64,000 nt of DNA from an uncultured bacterium (lineage in GTDB: Bacteria > Cyanobacteriota > Vampirovibrionia > Gastranaerophilales > Gastranaerophilaceae): NCBI GenBank assembly GCA_948964545.1, contig CAREDV010000001.1:372001-436000 (forward strand). The letters are read 5' to 3'. Shown one piece after another: positions 41,801 to 50,962 of this stretch; within the stretch, counting starts at the first letter, position 1; the number at the start of each line of letters is the position of its first letter. The notes beneath the pieces were generated by a model. The model was not told the origin of the DNA. It searched no databases and saw only the letters and a list, made by a program, of their open reading frames with translations. The position numbers and the translations under genes were made by a program.

Positions 41801-42155
41801 TTTTTAAAGCATCATCAAGAGCTTTTTCCAAAACGGTGATTTTGTTTTCAAGAACTTTAATTTTAGCTTCACCGTTTGTGTTTGAGATTGAACCTTTTTC
41901 AAGCTCGCGTTTGTATGCGTTGAATTTTTCTTTTAGTGAAAAATACAGAGGGCCGAAGAAAAATATCACTGAAAGAATTCCGAGGAAAAATATTATTAAT
42001 GTATAAATTGCAAAATCGAAATTAATTGTGTGGACAGAAAGATTTGTCAGTTCTGCAAATTTTGGGCTTAATAAATTGATAGTCACATTGTTGTGATAAT
42101 TCATTAATATCAAGAAGCCTGCACATAAGGCTGAAATTATTGATAACGCTTGCAT
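41784..42155 (-). CDS. LapA-domain membrane protein
   Basis: 123 residues with two membrane spans (LSIISALCAGFLILMNY and IYTLIIFFLGILSVIFFFG) separated by about 30 residues, as in LapA/YciS (DUF1049) proteins, then a coiled coil (KIKVLENKITVLEKALDDAL). In proteobacteria LapA helps lipopolysaccharide assembly; here the role is unknown. It starts four bases after the rluD stop, which places it in the same unit. Confidence 0.72.
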   Translation of the reverse strand: MQALSIISALCAGFLILMNYHNNVTINLLSPKFAELTNLSVHTINFDFAIYTLIIFFLGILSVIFFFGPLYFSLKEKFNAYKRELEKGSISNTNGEAKIKVLENKITVLEKALDDALKRNKGA

Positions 42156-42158
42156 TTT

Positions 42159-43061
42159 TTATCCTCTTAGATATCGTAAAACTTTATTGATTTTTTCATC
42201 GGGTTCAATTTCCAAATTTATTATTTCATTTCCAAACGGTTTTGTAAAGCTTAAATAATATGATTGCAAAACCTGTTCTTCTGTTTTAACTTTTCCGTGT
42301 CCTGCCCCGTATAAAGTGTCATTGTAAACAGGGTGTTTTAAATGACTCATATGAGTGCGGATTTGATGAGTTCTGCCCGTTATAAGAGTTATGTCAATAT
42401 ATGTATGTTCTTTAAATCGTTCCAAAACCCTTATGCTGGTCAAGCTTTGCTTGCCGTCTTCTCTGACCATCATTTTGTGAGGTTGGTTCGGGTTTCTGCC
42501 AATGGGAAGATTTATTTCAAATTCATCGTCTTTTACAACCCCTTTAACTATTGCTCTGTATTTTTTTGTAAGAGTATGTTCTCTTATTTGACGGCTTAAG
42601 AATTCATGCGCATCATTGTTTTTAGCAATCATTAAAAGTCCAGATGTGTTGCGGTCAAGTCGATGTAAAATTCCTCTCCTAAATTCACCGTTTAGGTTCG
42701 ATAAATTCTCTCCATATTTGTATAAAAGTGCGTTAACAAGAGTATTTTCTCGTTCAAGTGTTGTCGGATGCGTAAGCATTCCTGACGGTTTGTTTACGAC
42801 AAGCATGTTTTCATCTTCATAAACAATATCAAGCGGAATGTTTTGAGGCGGAATAGTTAAATCTTCCTGCTCAGGAATTTCAAACTCTATTTTGTCATTT
42901 TCTTTGAGTATATATGACGGTTTTTTGCTTGTATTATTAATTTTTACAGCACCTGACTTGATGAAATTTTGAATTTTTGAACGCGACAAATCCGGAGTTA
43001 TTTCTGCTAAATAACTGTCCAGTCTTTTATTTTCATCATTTTCGTCAATAAAAATAATCAT
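42159..43061 (-). CDS. rluD: RluD-family pseudouridine synthase
   Basis: 300 residues. An N-terminal S4 RNA-binding domain (ITPDLSRSKIQNFIKSGAVK) is followed by the RluA-type catalytic domain with PSGMLTHPT, the catalytic Asp in ILHRLDRNTSGLLM and ITGRTHQIRTHM. RluD makes pseudouridines in helix 69 of 23S rRNA; RluA/C/D subtype cannot be fixed by eye. AGGAA precedes ATG. Confidence 0.92.
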   Translation of the reverse strand: MIIFIDENDENKRLDSYLAEITPDLSRSKIQNFIKSGAVKINNTSKKPSYILKENDKIEFEIPEQEDLTIPPQNIPLDIVYEDENMLVVNKPSGMLTHPTTLERENTLVNALLYKYGENLSNLNGEFRRGILHRLDRNTSGLLMIAKNNDAHEFLSRQIREHTLTKKYRAIVKGVVKDDEFEINLPIGRNPNQPHKMMVREDGKQSLTSIRVLERFKEHTYIDITLITGRTHQIRTHMSHLKHPVYNDTLYGAGHGKVKTEEQVLQSYYLSFTKPFGNEIINLEIEPDEKINKVLRYLRG

Positions 43062-43147
43062 TTCCTAATCAATTATAGCATAATATTTTGTTACAAAAAA
43101 GCAATTTTATATTAGTTCTTGTTTTAAATATAATATAGGGGAATATT

Positions 43148-44391
43148 ATGTTTAATGAAATTGGAAACAACTACGCATATCAGGCTTGGAATTATTACAA
43201 CAACTATTACAGTAATTATTATAATTCTGTAATGACTGTGCCTTTTCGGGGGGGGGGCATTTAGAGCCTTATTCCCATGGTGATATTTTTCAATATAACA
43301 AAAAATCCGATAATAATACCACAGAGAAAAAGATAGGTAAGCCTAAAGAGAAAAAAGAGGGTTTATCAACCACATCAAAAGTTTTAATAGGACTTGGTGT
43401 TGTTGCGGCAGGTATATTGGCGTTAAAGTGCGGTAAAGCTCCTAAGGTTTCGCAAACTAAAAAACTTGCAGAAAAGATTAATTTTAAACCTGCTGAAACT
43501 CTTGATGAAGCAGTCACTTTCGGTAAAAATAATTTAGGTATTCAAAACTACAGGGGATTTGAAACCGCTGATAAAGATGTTGTAAATTATGCTAATGAAG
43601 CTTTTGTTAATGTAAGTAATAAAATGAACGGAAATACAAATTTACCTAAATACCTTGAATTTAGAAATTTTGAAGGTGGGTATGCTGCAACAACAACAGA
43701 TGGCGGAATTGTATTAAATAAAGATTTCTTCCTTAATATAGATCGCGAACTTGCAGGTCGTTTAAGTGTCTTGGAAAAGCAAGGTGTTTTAATCAGAAAC
43801 ATGGAAAATCAAATTGGAGTTTCAGAATTTATTGATGAGGCTTATGCTAAAGATATACTTAAACACATAGAAAGATATAATAAAGGTGAGATTTCTACAT
43901 TTAAAGATAAAATGTATTTGTATAATTACTTTGATGAAGCTCTTCAAGTAGGAAGTGCTCCCTTTAATTCTCCTCTTAAATCAATAAAAGCAATATTAAA
44001 TAATAATGAAGCTGTTAAAGTATTAAATAGTAAAGGTATTTTAACAGATATTGCACAAATAGAAAAGCTTTCTCCAAAAGAACAAGTTTCTCTGTTTAAG
44101 AAAATGATTAAGGATGGAAATCTCCCTGTTGTTTTTGGAGAAGGGGCAGGGAAAAATGTTTCACCGTTTCATGCAATTTATCATGAAGTCGGGCATTTAA
44201 ATGACAATATTGTTTCAGGTGCTTGGTTGAATCAAACTGATAAACAAATTGCGGGTTTGGTTTCTAATTATGCACAATCGGCTCCGCGTGAATTTGTTGC
44301 AGAAACTTATGCCAAACTAATTGTAGGTAAAAAACTACCTGATGAAGTACTTGCTTTGTATAAAAAATTGAACGGACCGACGGTTATTTAG
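43148..44391 (+). CDS. Zincin-like HEXXH protein, out of frame at a G10 tract
   Basis: ATG at 43148 follows AGGGGA, and TATAAT lies at 43129-43134. After 33 codons (MFNEIGNNYAYQAWNYYNNY...) the ten-G run shifts the frame to TAG (43262-43264). With 11 or 8 G the frame runs to 44391, giving 414 residues. It then contains a membrane-like segment (VLIGLGVVAAGILALKC) and a C-terminal metalloprotease-like motif HEVGH at 346-350, followed by EFVAET at 382-387 as a possible third ligand. The downstream frame has no good start. Function is unknown; a toxin- or effector-like peptidase is possible but not shown. Confidence 0.65.
43248..43257 (+). repeat. Poly-G tract, 10 G, codons 34-37 of the zincin-like gene
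   Basis: Ten G flanked as tttcG10catt. Lengths 8 and 11 keep the frame open through the HEXXH domain; length 10 stops within six codons. Confidence 0.9.
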
Positions 44392-44845
44392 TCTTTTTGA
44401 TTAAAATCATCACAATCAGTGCGATTACACCAATATTTATAAAGATATCAGAAATATTAAATACAGGGAAGTTTATAAAATTTAGCTGGAAATAATCTCT
44501 TACAAAGCCGTAAATAATTCTTTCATGAAGATTGCCCGCAATCCCTGCAGATAACAATGCAATGAAAAAACAGGTTTTTAAAGAAATCGTTTTAAGATGA
44601 TTGATTACATGCAATGCAAGTAAAACTAATGCTATCATTGAAAGGATTATTAATAATTCTCTTGAATCCTGTAAAATACTGAATGCAGCACCTGTATTTT
44701 TTACATAATTAAGTGAAAAAACTGCATTTGACATGTGAAAACCGCTTCTAAGATTTTCAACCATTACATTTGACAGGTAAAGGTTTGTGAAAATAAAAAA
44801 TACATAACATACTACGAAATATATAAATTTACTTGCTTTGTTCAT
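44384..44845 (-). CDS. lspA: Lipoprotein signal peptidase
   Basis: 153 residues from the ATG at 44845, preceded by GAGAAA; an upstream in-frame ATG adds nine residues. Four membrane spans and the signatures LNYVKNTGAAFSIL, AGIAGNLHERI with the first Asp region GFVRDYF, and FNISDIFINIG with the second catalytic Asp. It removes signal peptides of lipoproteins. It overlaps the upstream exported gene and, tail to tail, the zincin-like gene. Confidence 0.93.
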   Translation of the reverse strand: MNKASKFIYFVVCYVFFIFTNLYLSNVMVENLRSGFHMSNAVFSLNYVKNTGAAFSILQDSRELLIILSMIALVLLALHVINHLKTISLKTCFFIALLSAGIAGNLHERIIYGFVRDYFQLNFINFPVFNISDIFINIGVIALIVMILIKKTK

Positions 44846-45743
44846 TTTTCTCAACTTTCTTATCTTCAATATTTACAAATTTATTTTCAGGTATTACATT
44901 CACTCTTGTCATAATAAAAGCAAGTCCTCTCATGTGTATATTAATATTTTCACCCTGTGCTTGCGCTTGAGCAAGACCGACTGATGCAATAGCATATTCG
45001 TTTACATTTTCTTGGTTTGACATAAATACGCGTTCTAAAATATTGTCATTTGATATGCGTCTGAAATTGTCTTCGGTTTTTGTCTGCGGATATACAATTT
45101 TTTCTCTGCTTATTGAAGCAACGGCATCAACCCCTTGAGGAACATTGATTTTTAATGTTGTTGTGTAATATTTTCCTGCCCCTATTTGTTTCGGTGTATC
45201 TAATTCCACATTAACATATCTTGCACCGCCGTATTTTAAGGTTGAAGTTTCTTCTAAAACATCTTCCGATTCAATCAGCCAAATTTCGCCATGTTTTTGT
45301 AGATGATAAATGCATTTTGTAACAGAATAAAGTTCTCCGACGGTTTCAAAATCTCCGATTTGTTCTTTGGGAGCAGAAACAGCGGTTTCTGTTACATATA
45401 CCCTTGCATAATTATCCGTAAATTCAATATTGTCAATTTGTGTTGAATATGTAATATCTGGATATGTTTTCCAGGTATCTTCAACCATTTTCATATAAGT
45501 ATCGTAATTAAACCCGTCAGAATTTGTAAAATCTTTAGAATAAACTGATTGTAGTCCTGTCAGGCAGTGCTTATTAGCCTGTTTAATCATTTCGCCGAAA
45601 AGAGCTTTAATTTCGGCATTCTTTTTTTTGTCGATTTGTCTTTGTTCGATTTTTGTTATTTGGTCTTTGAAAAGACCTGCCTGTGCAGGAGTTTGAACAG
45701 ATAATAATAAAGCTAAAATTAAAAATACGGATATCTTTTTCAT
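44829..45743 (-). CDS. Exported protein of unknown function
   Basis: 304 residues with signal peptide KISVFLILALLLSVQTPAQA. The mature part has a helical start (QRQIDKKKNAEIKALFGEM), then a region like NTF2/SnoaL-type stress proteins ('YSTQIDNIEFTDNYARVYVT') and a beta-rich end. No catalytic motif. TATAAT ends seven bases before ATG with TTAACA 17 bases upstream, so the mRNA should be leaderless. Co-transcribed with lspA. Confidence 0.75.
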   Translation of the reverse strand: MKKISVFLILALLLSVQTPAQAGLFKDQITKIEQRQIDKKKNAEIKALFGEMIKQANKHCLTGLQSVYSKDFTNSDGFNYDTYMKMVEDTWKTYPDITYSTQIDNIEFTDNYARVYVTETAVSAPKEQIGDFETVGELYSVTKCIYHLQKHGEIWLIESEDVLEETSTLKYGGARYVNVELDTPKQIGAGKYYTTTLKINVPQGVDAVASISREKIVYPQTKTEDNFRRISNDNILERVFMSNQENVNEYAIASVGLAQAQAQGENINIHMRGLAFIMTRVNVIPENKFVNIEDKKVEKNEQSK

Positions 45744-45750
45744 GACTCAT

Positions 45751-45779
45751 ATTATACATGAAAAGTATTTTTATGTTAA
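45751..45779 (-). promoter_or_regulatory. Leaderless promoter of the exported protein-lspA unit
   Basis: TTAACA (45779-45774), 17 bases, TATAAT (45756-45751), then seven bases to ATG. Confidence 0.7.
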
Positions 45780-45806
45780 TATTTTATTCATTAGAGAGGA
45801 TAAAAA

Positions 45807-48281
45807 ATGAGAGATACATATTTTCCACAGGAAATAGAAAAAAAATGGCAGAAAATTTGGGAAGAAACAGGAGCGTTTAAAACTCCAGATGAAAGTGATA
45901 AACCTAAATATTATGCGCTTTCAATGCTTCCATATCCGTCAGGTAAACTGCACATGGGGCATGTTAGAAATTATACAATTACAGATGTTATTGCACGTTT
46001 TAAAAAGATGAATGGGTTTAATGTACTTCATCCAATGGGTTGGGACAGTTTTGGCCTTCCAGCAGAAAATGCTGCAATGAAACATGGCGCAGAACCTGAA
46101 AAATGGACTCTGGAAAATATAGCTTATATGACAAAACAATTAAAGATGCTTGGACTTTCTTATGATTGGGACAGAGAAATTGCAACTTGTCTGCCTGACT
46201 ATTACAAATGGACACAGTGGCTGTTTTTACAATTATATAAAAAAGGTCTTGCATATAAAAAAGATGCTTCAGTTAACTGGTGTAACGAATGCGGAACAGT
46301 GCTTGCAAATGAACAGGTAATCGACGGCAAATGCTGGAGATGCGACAGCGTAGTTGAGAAAAAATATTTATCTCAATGGTTCTTTAAAATTACTGAATAC
46401 GCAGAAGAACTCTTAAAAGATTTGGATAAACTCCCTGGCTGGGGCGACAACGTAAAAACTATGCAGGCTAATTGGATTGGAAAATCTGAGGGCGCAATTT
46501 TTAGGTTTAAAGTTGTTGAAAACGACCTTGAAGTTCCTGTTTATACAACAAGACCCGATACAGTTCACGGTGTAACTTACCTTGTTGTAGCACCTGAATA
46601 TAAAGATATTGAAGCTTTGACAACTCCAGAAAATAAAGAGGCGGTTGAAGCGTATCGAGCTAATGCACGTAAAATGACAGAAATCGAAAGACTTTCTAGT
46701 GACAGGGTTAAAACAGGTGTACCTCTTGGTACTCACTGTATAAATCCATTTACAGGCGAAAAATTCCCGTTATGGACAGCGGATTATGCTTTGGCTGAAT
46801 ATGGAACAGGTGCTGTAATGGCTGTTCCAGCACATGATGAGCGAGATTTTGATTTTGCTAAAAAATATAATCTTCCTATGAAAGTTGTTATACAAAATCT
46901 TGAGAACCCATCAGACTGCAAAGAAGAAGCTTATACAGAAGAAGGTATTCTTGTTAATTCAAATGAGTTTAACGGAATGAAAAATACTGAAGCGAAAAAA
47001 GCTATTACTCAAAAGGGTGTAGATCAAGCTTTTGGGGAATTTAAAACTCAATACAGATTAAGAGATTGGTTAATATCACGTCAGCGTTACTGGGGAGCGC
47101 CTATTCCTGTTGTTTACTGCGAAAAATGCGGTATTCAGCCGGTTCCCGAGGAACAATTGCCTGTATTATTACCGAAAGATGTTGATTTCTCGGTAGTCGG
47201 CAAATCTCCGATTACAACTTCAAAAACTTTCGCTGAAACTACCTGCCCGTGCTGCGGCGGAAAAGCAAGACGCGAAACTGATACAATGGATACATTCGTA
47301 TGTTCAAGCTGGTATTATATGAGATATGCAGATGCGAAAAACGTTAAAGCGCCGTTTGATAAAGAATTAATTAACCGCTGGCTTCCTGTTGATCAGTATG
47401 TAGGCGGTATTGAGCATGCAATTTTGCACCTTTTATATTCAAGGTTTTTCACAAAAGCATTGAGAGATTTAGGCTTACTTGATTTTGACGAACCTTTCAA
47501 AAACCTTTTAACTCAAGGTATGGTTCTAAAAGACGGTGCGAAAATGTCTAAATCTAAAGGCAACACTGTTGACCCCGATGAAATATTTGAAAATTACGGG
47601 GCAGATACTGCAAGATTATTTATTTTGTCTGATTCTCCGCCAGCAAGAGATTTTGACTGGTCGGATGCAGGTGTTGAGGGATGCTACAAATTCTTAAACA
47701 GAGTTTGGAGATTGATTTCTTCAAATGCAGAAAATATAAGTGTTTCTTACACATTGCCTTCAGGTTTGACAAAAGAAAACGACGATTTGGTTCGTGTTGT
47801 TCACATGGCAATCAAAGGAATTACAAATGATATTTCTAACGACTTCCAGTTCAATACTGTAATTTCTAAATACAGAGAACTTGTTAATGCGATTTACGAT
47901 TGGCAGGGTAAAAAATCAGAACTAAACGATGCAGATAAAGCTGTTTTAAGTTTTGCAATTACAACATTAATTAAATTAATGTCGCCTGTTGCTGTTCACT
48001 TAACTGAAGAAGCCTGGACAGAACTTGGCGGAGAGGGTTCAATCCACGCTCAAGATTGGCCTGTTTGGGATGAAAACCTTGCAAAAGCAAGTTCAATTAC
48101 TCTTGTTGTTCAGATTAATGGAAAATTAAAAGATAAGATTGAGGCAGATGAGGCTTTAAATCAAGACGAACTAAAAGAGCTTGCTCTATCAAGTCCGAAA
48201 GTCAAAGAATTGACAGAGGGCAAGACGATTGTGAAAACGATTGTTGTACCAAAGAAACTCGTTAATATTGTTGTTAAATAA
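45807..48281 (+). CDS. leuS: Leucyl-tRNA synthetase
   Basis: 824 residues, full length. The class I HIGH motif appears as PYPSGKLHMGHVRNY, the KMSKS motif as GAKMSKSKGNTVDP. The editing domain (TRPDTVHGVTYLVVAPE) has the threonine-rich and Asp features for removing misloaded amino acids. Zinc-binding-like CNECG/CWRC and CPCCG clusters are present. GAGAGG precedes ATG; a strong terminator follows. Serves both the tRNA-Leu in this window and others. Confidence 0.98.
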   Translation: MRDTYFPQEIEKKWQKIWEETGAFKTPDESDKPKYYALSMLPYPSGKLHMGHVRNYTITDVIARFKKMNGFNVLHPMGWDSFGLPAENAAMKHGAEPEKWTLENIAYMTKQLKMLGLSYDWDREIATCLPDYYKWTQWLFLQLYKKGLAYKKDASVNWCNECGTVLANEQVIDGKCWRCDSVVEKKYLSQWFFKITEYAEELLKDLDKLPGWGDNVKTMQANWIGKSEGAIFRFKVVENDLEVPVYTTRPDTVHGVTYLVVAPEYKDIEALTTPENKEAVEAYRANARKMTEIERLSSDRVKTGVPLGTHCINPFTGEKFPLWTADYALAEYGTGAVMAVPAHDERDFDFAKKYNLPMKVVIQNLENPSDCKEEAYTEEGILVNSNEFNGMKNTEAKKAITQKGVDQAFGEFKTQYRLRDWLISRQRYWGAPIPVVYCEKCGIQPVPEEQLPVLLPKDVDFSVVGKSPITTSKTFAETTCPCCGGKARRETDTMDTFVCSSWYYMRYADAKNVKAPFDKELINRWLPVDQYVGGIEHAILHLLYSRFFTKALRDLGLLDFDEPFKNLLTQGMVLKDGAKMSKSKGNTVDPDEIFENYGADTARLFILSDSPPARDFDWSDAGVEGCYKFLNRVWRLISSNAENISVSYTLPSGLTKENDDLVRVVHMAIKGITNDISNDFQFNTVISKYRELVNAIYDWQGKKSELNDADKAVLSFAITTLIKLMSPVAVHLTEEAWTELGGEGSIHAQDWPVWDENLAKASSITLVVQINGKLKDKIEADEALNQDELKELALSSPKVKELTEGKTIVKTIVVPKKLVNIVVK

Positions 48282-48307
48282 AAAAAGTCCCTCAGGGACT
48301 TTTTTTA
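48281..48307. terminator. Terminator after leuS
   Basis: AGTCCC-tca-GGGACT with A and T runs on either side; usable by leuS and by the convergent small gene. Confidence 0.9.
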
Positions 48308-48631
48308 TACTACAAAACCTTTGCGATCTTGCAGGTATTCTATTTCTATAACCCGTCCCAGGTCTGCAAATTCGTTATTGCAGGCTTTGTTATATTCCAT
48401 TATGACATAATTAATTGGTAAATTCGTGACGGAGATTACAGCATACGGATATTTTTTATTGTTATCATGTGTATTTTTTATAAGGATTTTAGTTTCATCT
48501 TTACATAGTTTGCCGTTTTCTTTTTTTTGCTGGATACCCAGAATGTTTTTAGTATCAAGAGTTGCAGCTATCTGATTTTTAGGACTTGTATATTGTATAA
48601 AACCCGTAAAATTAACAGCATTTGTTTTCAT
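48305..48631 (-). CDS. Unknown small protein with NFTG motif
   Basis: 108 residues from the ATG at 48631 preceded by AAGGAG. Start KTNAVNFTGFIQYTSP carries the F-x-G motif. The rest is beta-rich (ETKILIKNTHDNNKKYPY, AVISVTNLPINYVIMEYN). No signal peptide, no recognised domain. Divergent from murC, sharing an AT-rich region with a TATAATAATA box. Confidence 0.68.
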   Translation of the reverse strand: MKTNAVNFTGFIQYTSPKNQIAATLDTKNILGIQQKKENGKLCKDETKILIKNTHDNNKKYPYAVISVTNLPINYVIMEYNKACNNEFADLGRVIEIEYLQDRKGFVV

Positions 48632-48711
48632 GTTTTTCTCCTTTTTTTTACTATTAAAATACAAAAATAAATTTTTTTGCTATATAATAATAAAAGAGAG
48701 GGGATAGAAAT

Positions 48712-50127
48712 TTGGAAATATCTAAAAGAATTAATAAAATTACAGCAGAGTCTAATGGCAAAGCGGTTTCGTCGTATTATTTTATAGCAATAGGCGGGGT
48801 CGGAATGAGCGGTTTAGCAAAGTATTTGCTTGAAAACGGCTGTGAGGTTTCAGGCTCTGATATTGTTGACAGCAAATATATTGATAAATTAAGAGCGCTC
48901 GGCGCAAAAGTATATATAGGACAAAAGGCGGAAAATGTGCCGTCGGATGCCATTGTAGTTGCAAGTACGGCAATTCGTGAAGATAACCCTGAAATGATTA
49001 GGGCTAGAGAATTAGGCTTGAAAATTTATCACCGTTCAGATATTCTTGCAGAAATTTCAAGATGGGGTAAGTTCTTTTTAGGTTTTTCAGGTACTCACGG
49101 AAAAACTACTACAAGCGGATTGTGTTCTTATGTCTTGGAAAAAGCTGGTTTGCTGCCTTCTTATGTTGTTGGCGGACTTTTGCCTGATATCGGATTAAAT
49201 GCGCATTCACAGGATGGTAAGTTTTTCTGTGCTGAGTTGGATGAAAGTGATGGTACTATTGTAAAATACAGCCCTAATATATGTGTAGTGAATAATTTGG
49301 AAGCTGATCATTTGGATTTTTATAAAGATGGATTGAAATCTATTTTGGAAACTTTTGAGAAGTTTATTTCAAATATGGCAGATGATGCGATTCTTCTTGT
49401 AAATAAAGATTGTAAGGGTGCAATGAGTCTGCATGGCCATAAGAGCATTACTTTTGGTTTAGAAGATGCGGATTATACTGCTTGTAATGTTGAATTCAAA
49501 TCTGATTGTACAACTTTTGATATTTATTACAAAGGTGAATTTTTAACTGATTTGACAATTATTTTGCGTGGAAAACACAATGTTTATAACGCATTATCTG
49601 TTATTGCAAGTTTGCATCAGGCAGGTGTTGAGCTTGAAAAAGTTAAACCGCATTTTGCAACATTCTCTGGTATGGGCAGACGTTTTCAAAAAGTCGGTGA
49701 ATTTGACGGTGTGACTATTTTTGATGATTACGCACATCATCCTACTGAAATTAAAGCAACTTTATCATCAGCTGAGGGTATGAGCGGAAAACGTGTTATT
49801 GCAGTTTTTCAGCCGCACAGATATACAAGATTGAAAAATCTCTGGAATGAATTTCTTCTTGCTTTTTCTGGTGTTGATAAGGTTTATGTGACAGATGTTT
49901 ATGCTGCTTCTGAAGATGCAATTGAAGGGATTAATTCCGAAAACTTTGTAAAAGAGCTGTCTGTTGATTGTGAATATTTGCCAGGTTCAATTGCTGATGC
50001 GGCAAGAAACTTGTATCCACAATTGAAAGAAAATGATGTTGTAATCGGGCTTGGGGCAGGGTCTATTACAAATTTAGGCAAAGAACTGCTTGCAATAAAT
50101 GATGGGGTAGCTAAAGTTGCTCGTTGA
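48712..50127 (+). CDS. murC: UDP-N-acetylmuramate-L-alanine ligase
   Basis: 471 residues. It adds L-alanine to UDP-MurNAc. The N-terminal Rossmann part FIAIGGVGMSGLAKYLLENG, ATP loop FSGTHGKTTTSG, 'AELDESDGTI', HNVYNALSVIA and 'FDDYAHHPTEIKATL' are all present. The TTG start is preceded by GAGAGGGGA. It is the first of murC-murB-ddl-ftsQ, a conserved division and cell-wall order, and overlaps murB by 11 bases. Confidence 0.96.
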   Translation: MEISKRINKITAESNGKAVSSYYFIAIGGVGMSGLAKYLLENGCEVSGSDIVDSKYIDKLRALGAKVYIGQKAENVPSDAIVVASTAIREDNPEMIRARELGLKIYHRSDILAEISRWGKFFLGFSGTHGKTTTSGLCSYVLEKAGLLPSYVVGGLLPDIGLNAHSQDGKFFCAELDESDGTIVKYSPNICVVNNLEADHLDFYKDGLKSILETFEKFISNMADDAILLVNKDCKGAMSLHGHKSITFGLEDADYTACNVEFKSDCTTFDIYYKGEFLTDLTIILRGKHNVYNALSVIASLHQAGVELEKVKPHFATFSGMGRRFQKVGEFDGVTIFDDYAHHPTEIKATLSSAEGMSGKRVIAVFQPHRYTRLKNLWNEFLLAFSGVDKVYVTDVYAASEDAIEGINSENFVKELSVDCEYLPGSIADAARNLYPQLKENDVVIGLGAGSITNLGKELLAINDGVAKVAR

Positions 50128-50962
50128 ATATGATTTTGACATAAAAAAACTTACATCCTTTAAAATCGGCGGAAAAATTGCTAAGATGATTTTTCCTGAA
50201 AACAATGATGAGTTTGTTCGAGCTTTAGAAGAATATCCTCAAGCTTTTGTTGTTGGAAATCTTTCAAATTTGCTTGTTTCATCAAACGGTTATAACGGAG
50301 TGGTTATTTCAACATCAAAGCTAAATCAAATCAAAATCGATGGCACTTGTGTTACTGCAGGTGCAGGAGTCAGAGGTCCGAAGCTTTCTCAAACCGCTGC
50401 TGAATACGGTTTGTCAGGGTTGGAATTTATGATTGGTTTCCCAGGGTCAATAGGTGGTGAAGTTTATATGAATGCAGGGGCTAATGGCCAATGTATTGCT
50501 GATACTTTGAAATGTGCAAAGGTTTATTGTCCCGAGAGCGGGCTTATAACATTGGCAGATTTGGGTTTCGGCTACAGGACTTCAATATGCCAGAAGAAAG
50601 ATTATATTGTGCTTGAGGCTGAATTTGAATTAACCCCTTGTAAGAATGTAAAAGAAAAAATGGATGAAAATCTTGCGTTTCGTAAATCTCATCAGCCGTC
50701 TTTATCTTTGCCGAATTGCGGAAGTGTATTCAAAAATCCTGAGAGAAATTCAGCAGGCAGACTTTTGGATGAATGCGGCGTGAAAGGACTTGAAGTCGGC
50801 GGGGTGAAGGTTTGGGAAAATCATGCAAACTTTATTGTTAACCACAATAATGGCACTTCAGATGATGTGATAAATTTGATGCATGAAATGCAAAAAAGAG
50901 TAAAAGAGAAGTTTGATATTGAATTAAAACCTGAAATAAGGTTTTTGGGGGTAGCGTTATGA
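50117..50962 (+). CDS. murB: UDP-N-acetylenolpyruvoylglucosamine reductase
   Basis: 281 residues. FAD/NADPH enzyme that makes UDP-MurNAc. FAD-binding 'NLSNLLVSSNGYNGVVI', GLEFMIGFPGSIGGEVYMNAG, the catalytic 'PNCGSVFKNP' Ser and the final Glu in LKPEIRFLG. The start TTG lies inside the end of murC and has only a poor ribosome binding site (GGGGTAGCTAAAG), so coupling to murC translation is likely. It overlaps ddl by four bases. Confidence 0.94.
   Translation: MLVEYDFDIKKLTSFKIGGKIAKMIFPENNDEFVRALEEYPQAFVVGNLSNLLVSSNGYNGVVISTSKLNQIKIDGTCVTAGAGVRGPKLSQTAAEYGLSGLEFMIGFPGSIGGEVYMNAGANGQCIADTLKCAKVYCPESGLITLADLGFGYRTSICQKKDYIVLEAEFELTPCKNVKEKMDENLAFRKSHQPSLSLPNCGSVFKNPERNSAGRLLDECGVKGLEVGGVKVWENHANFIVNHNNGTSDDVINLMHEMQKRVKEKFDIELKPEIRFLGVAL

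Noticed and set aside
46413..46736. Minus-strand frames inside leuS
   Set aside because: Antisense to a complete leucyl-tRNA synthetase gene.
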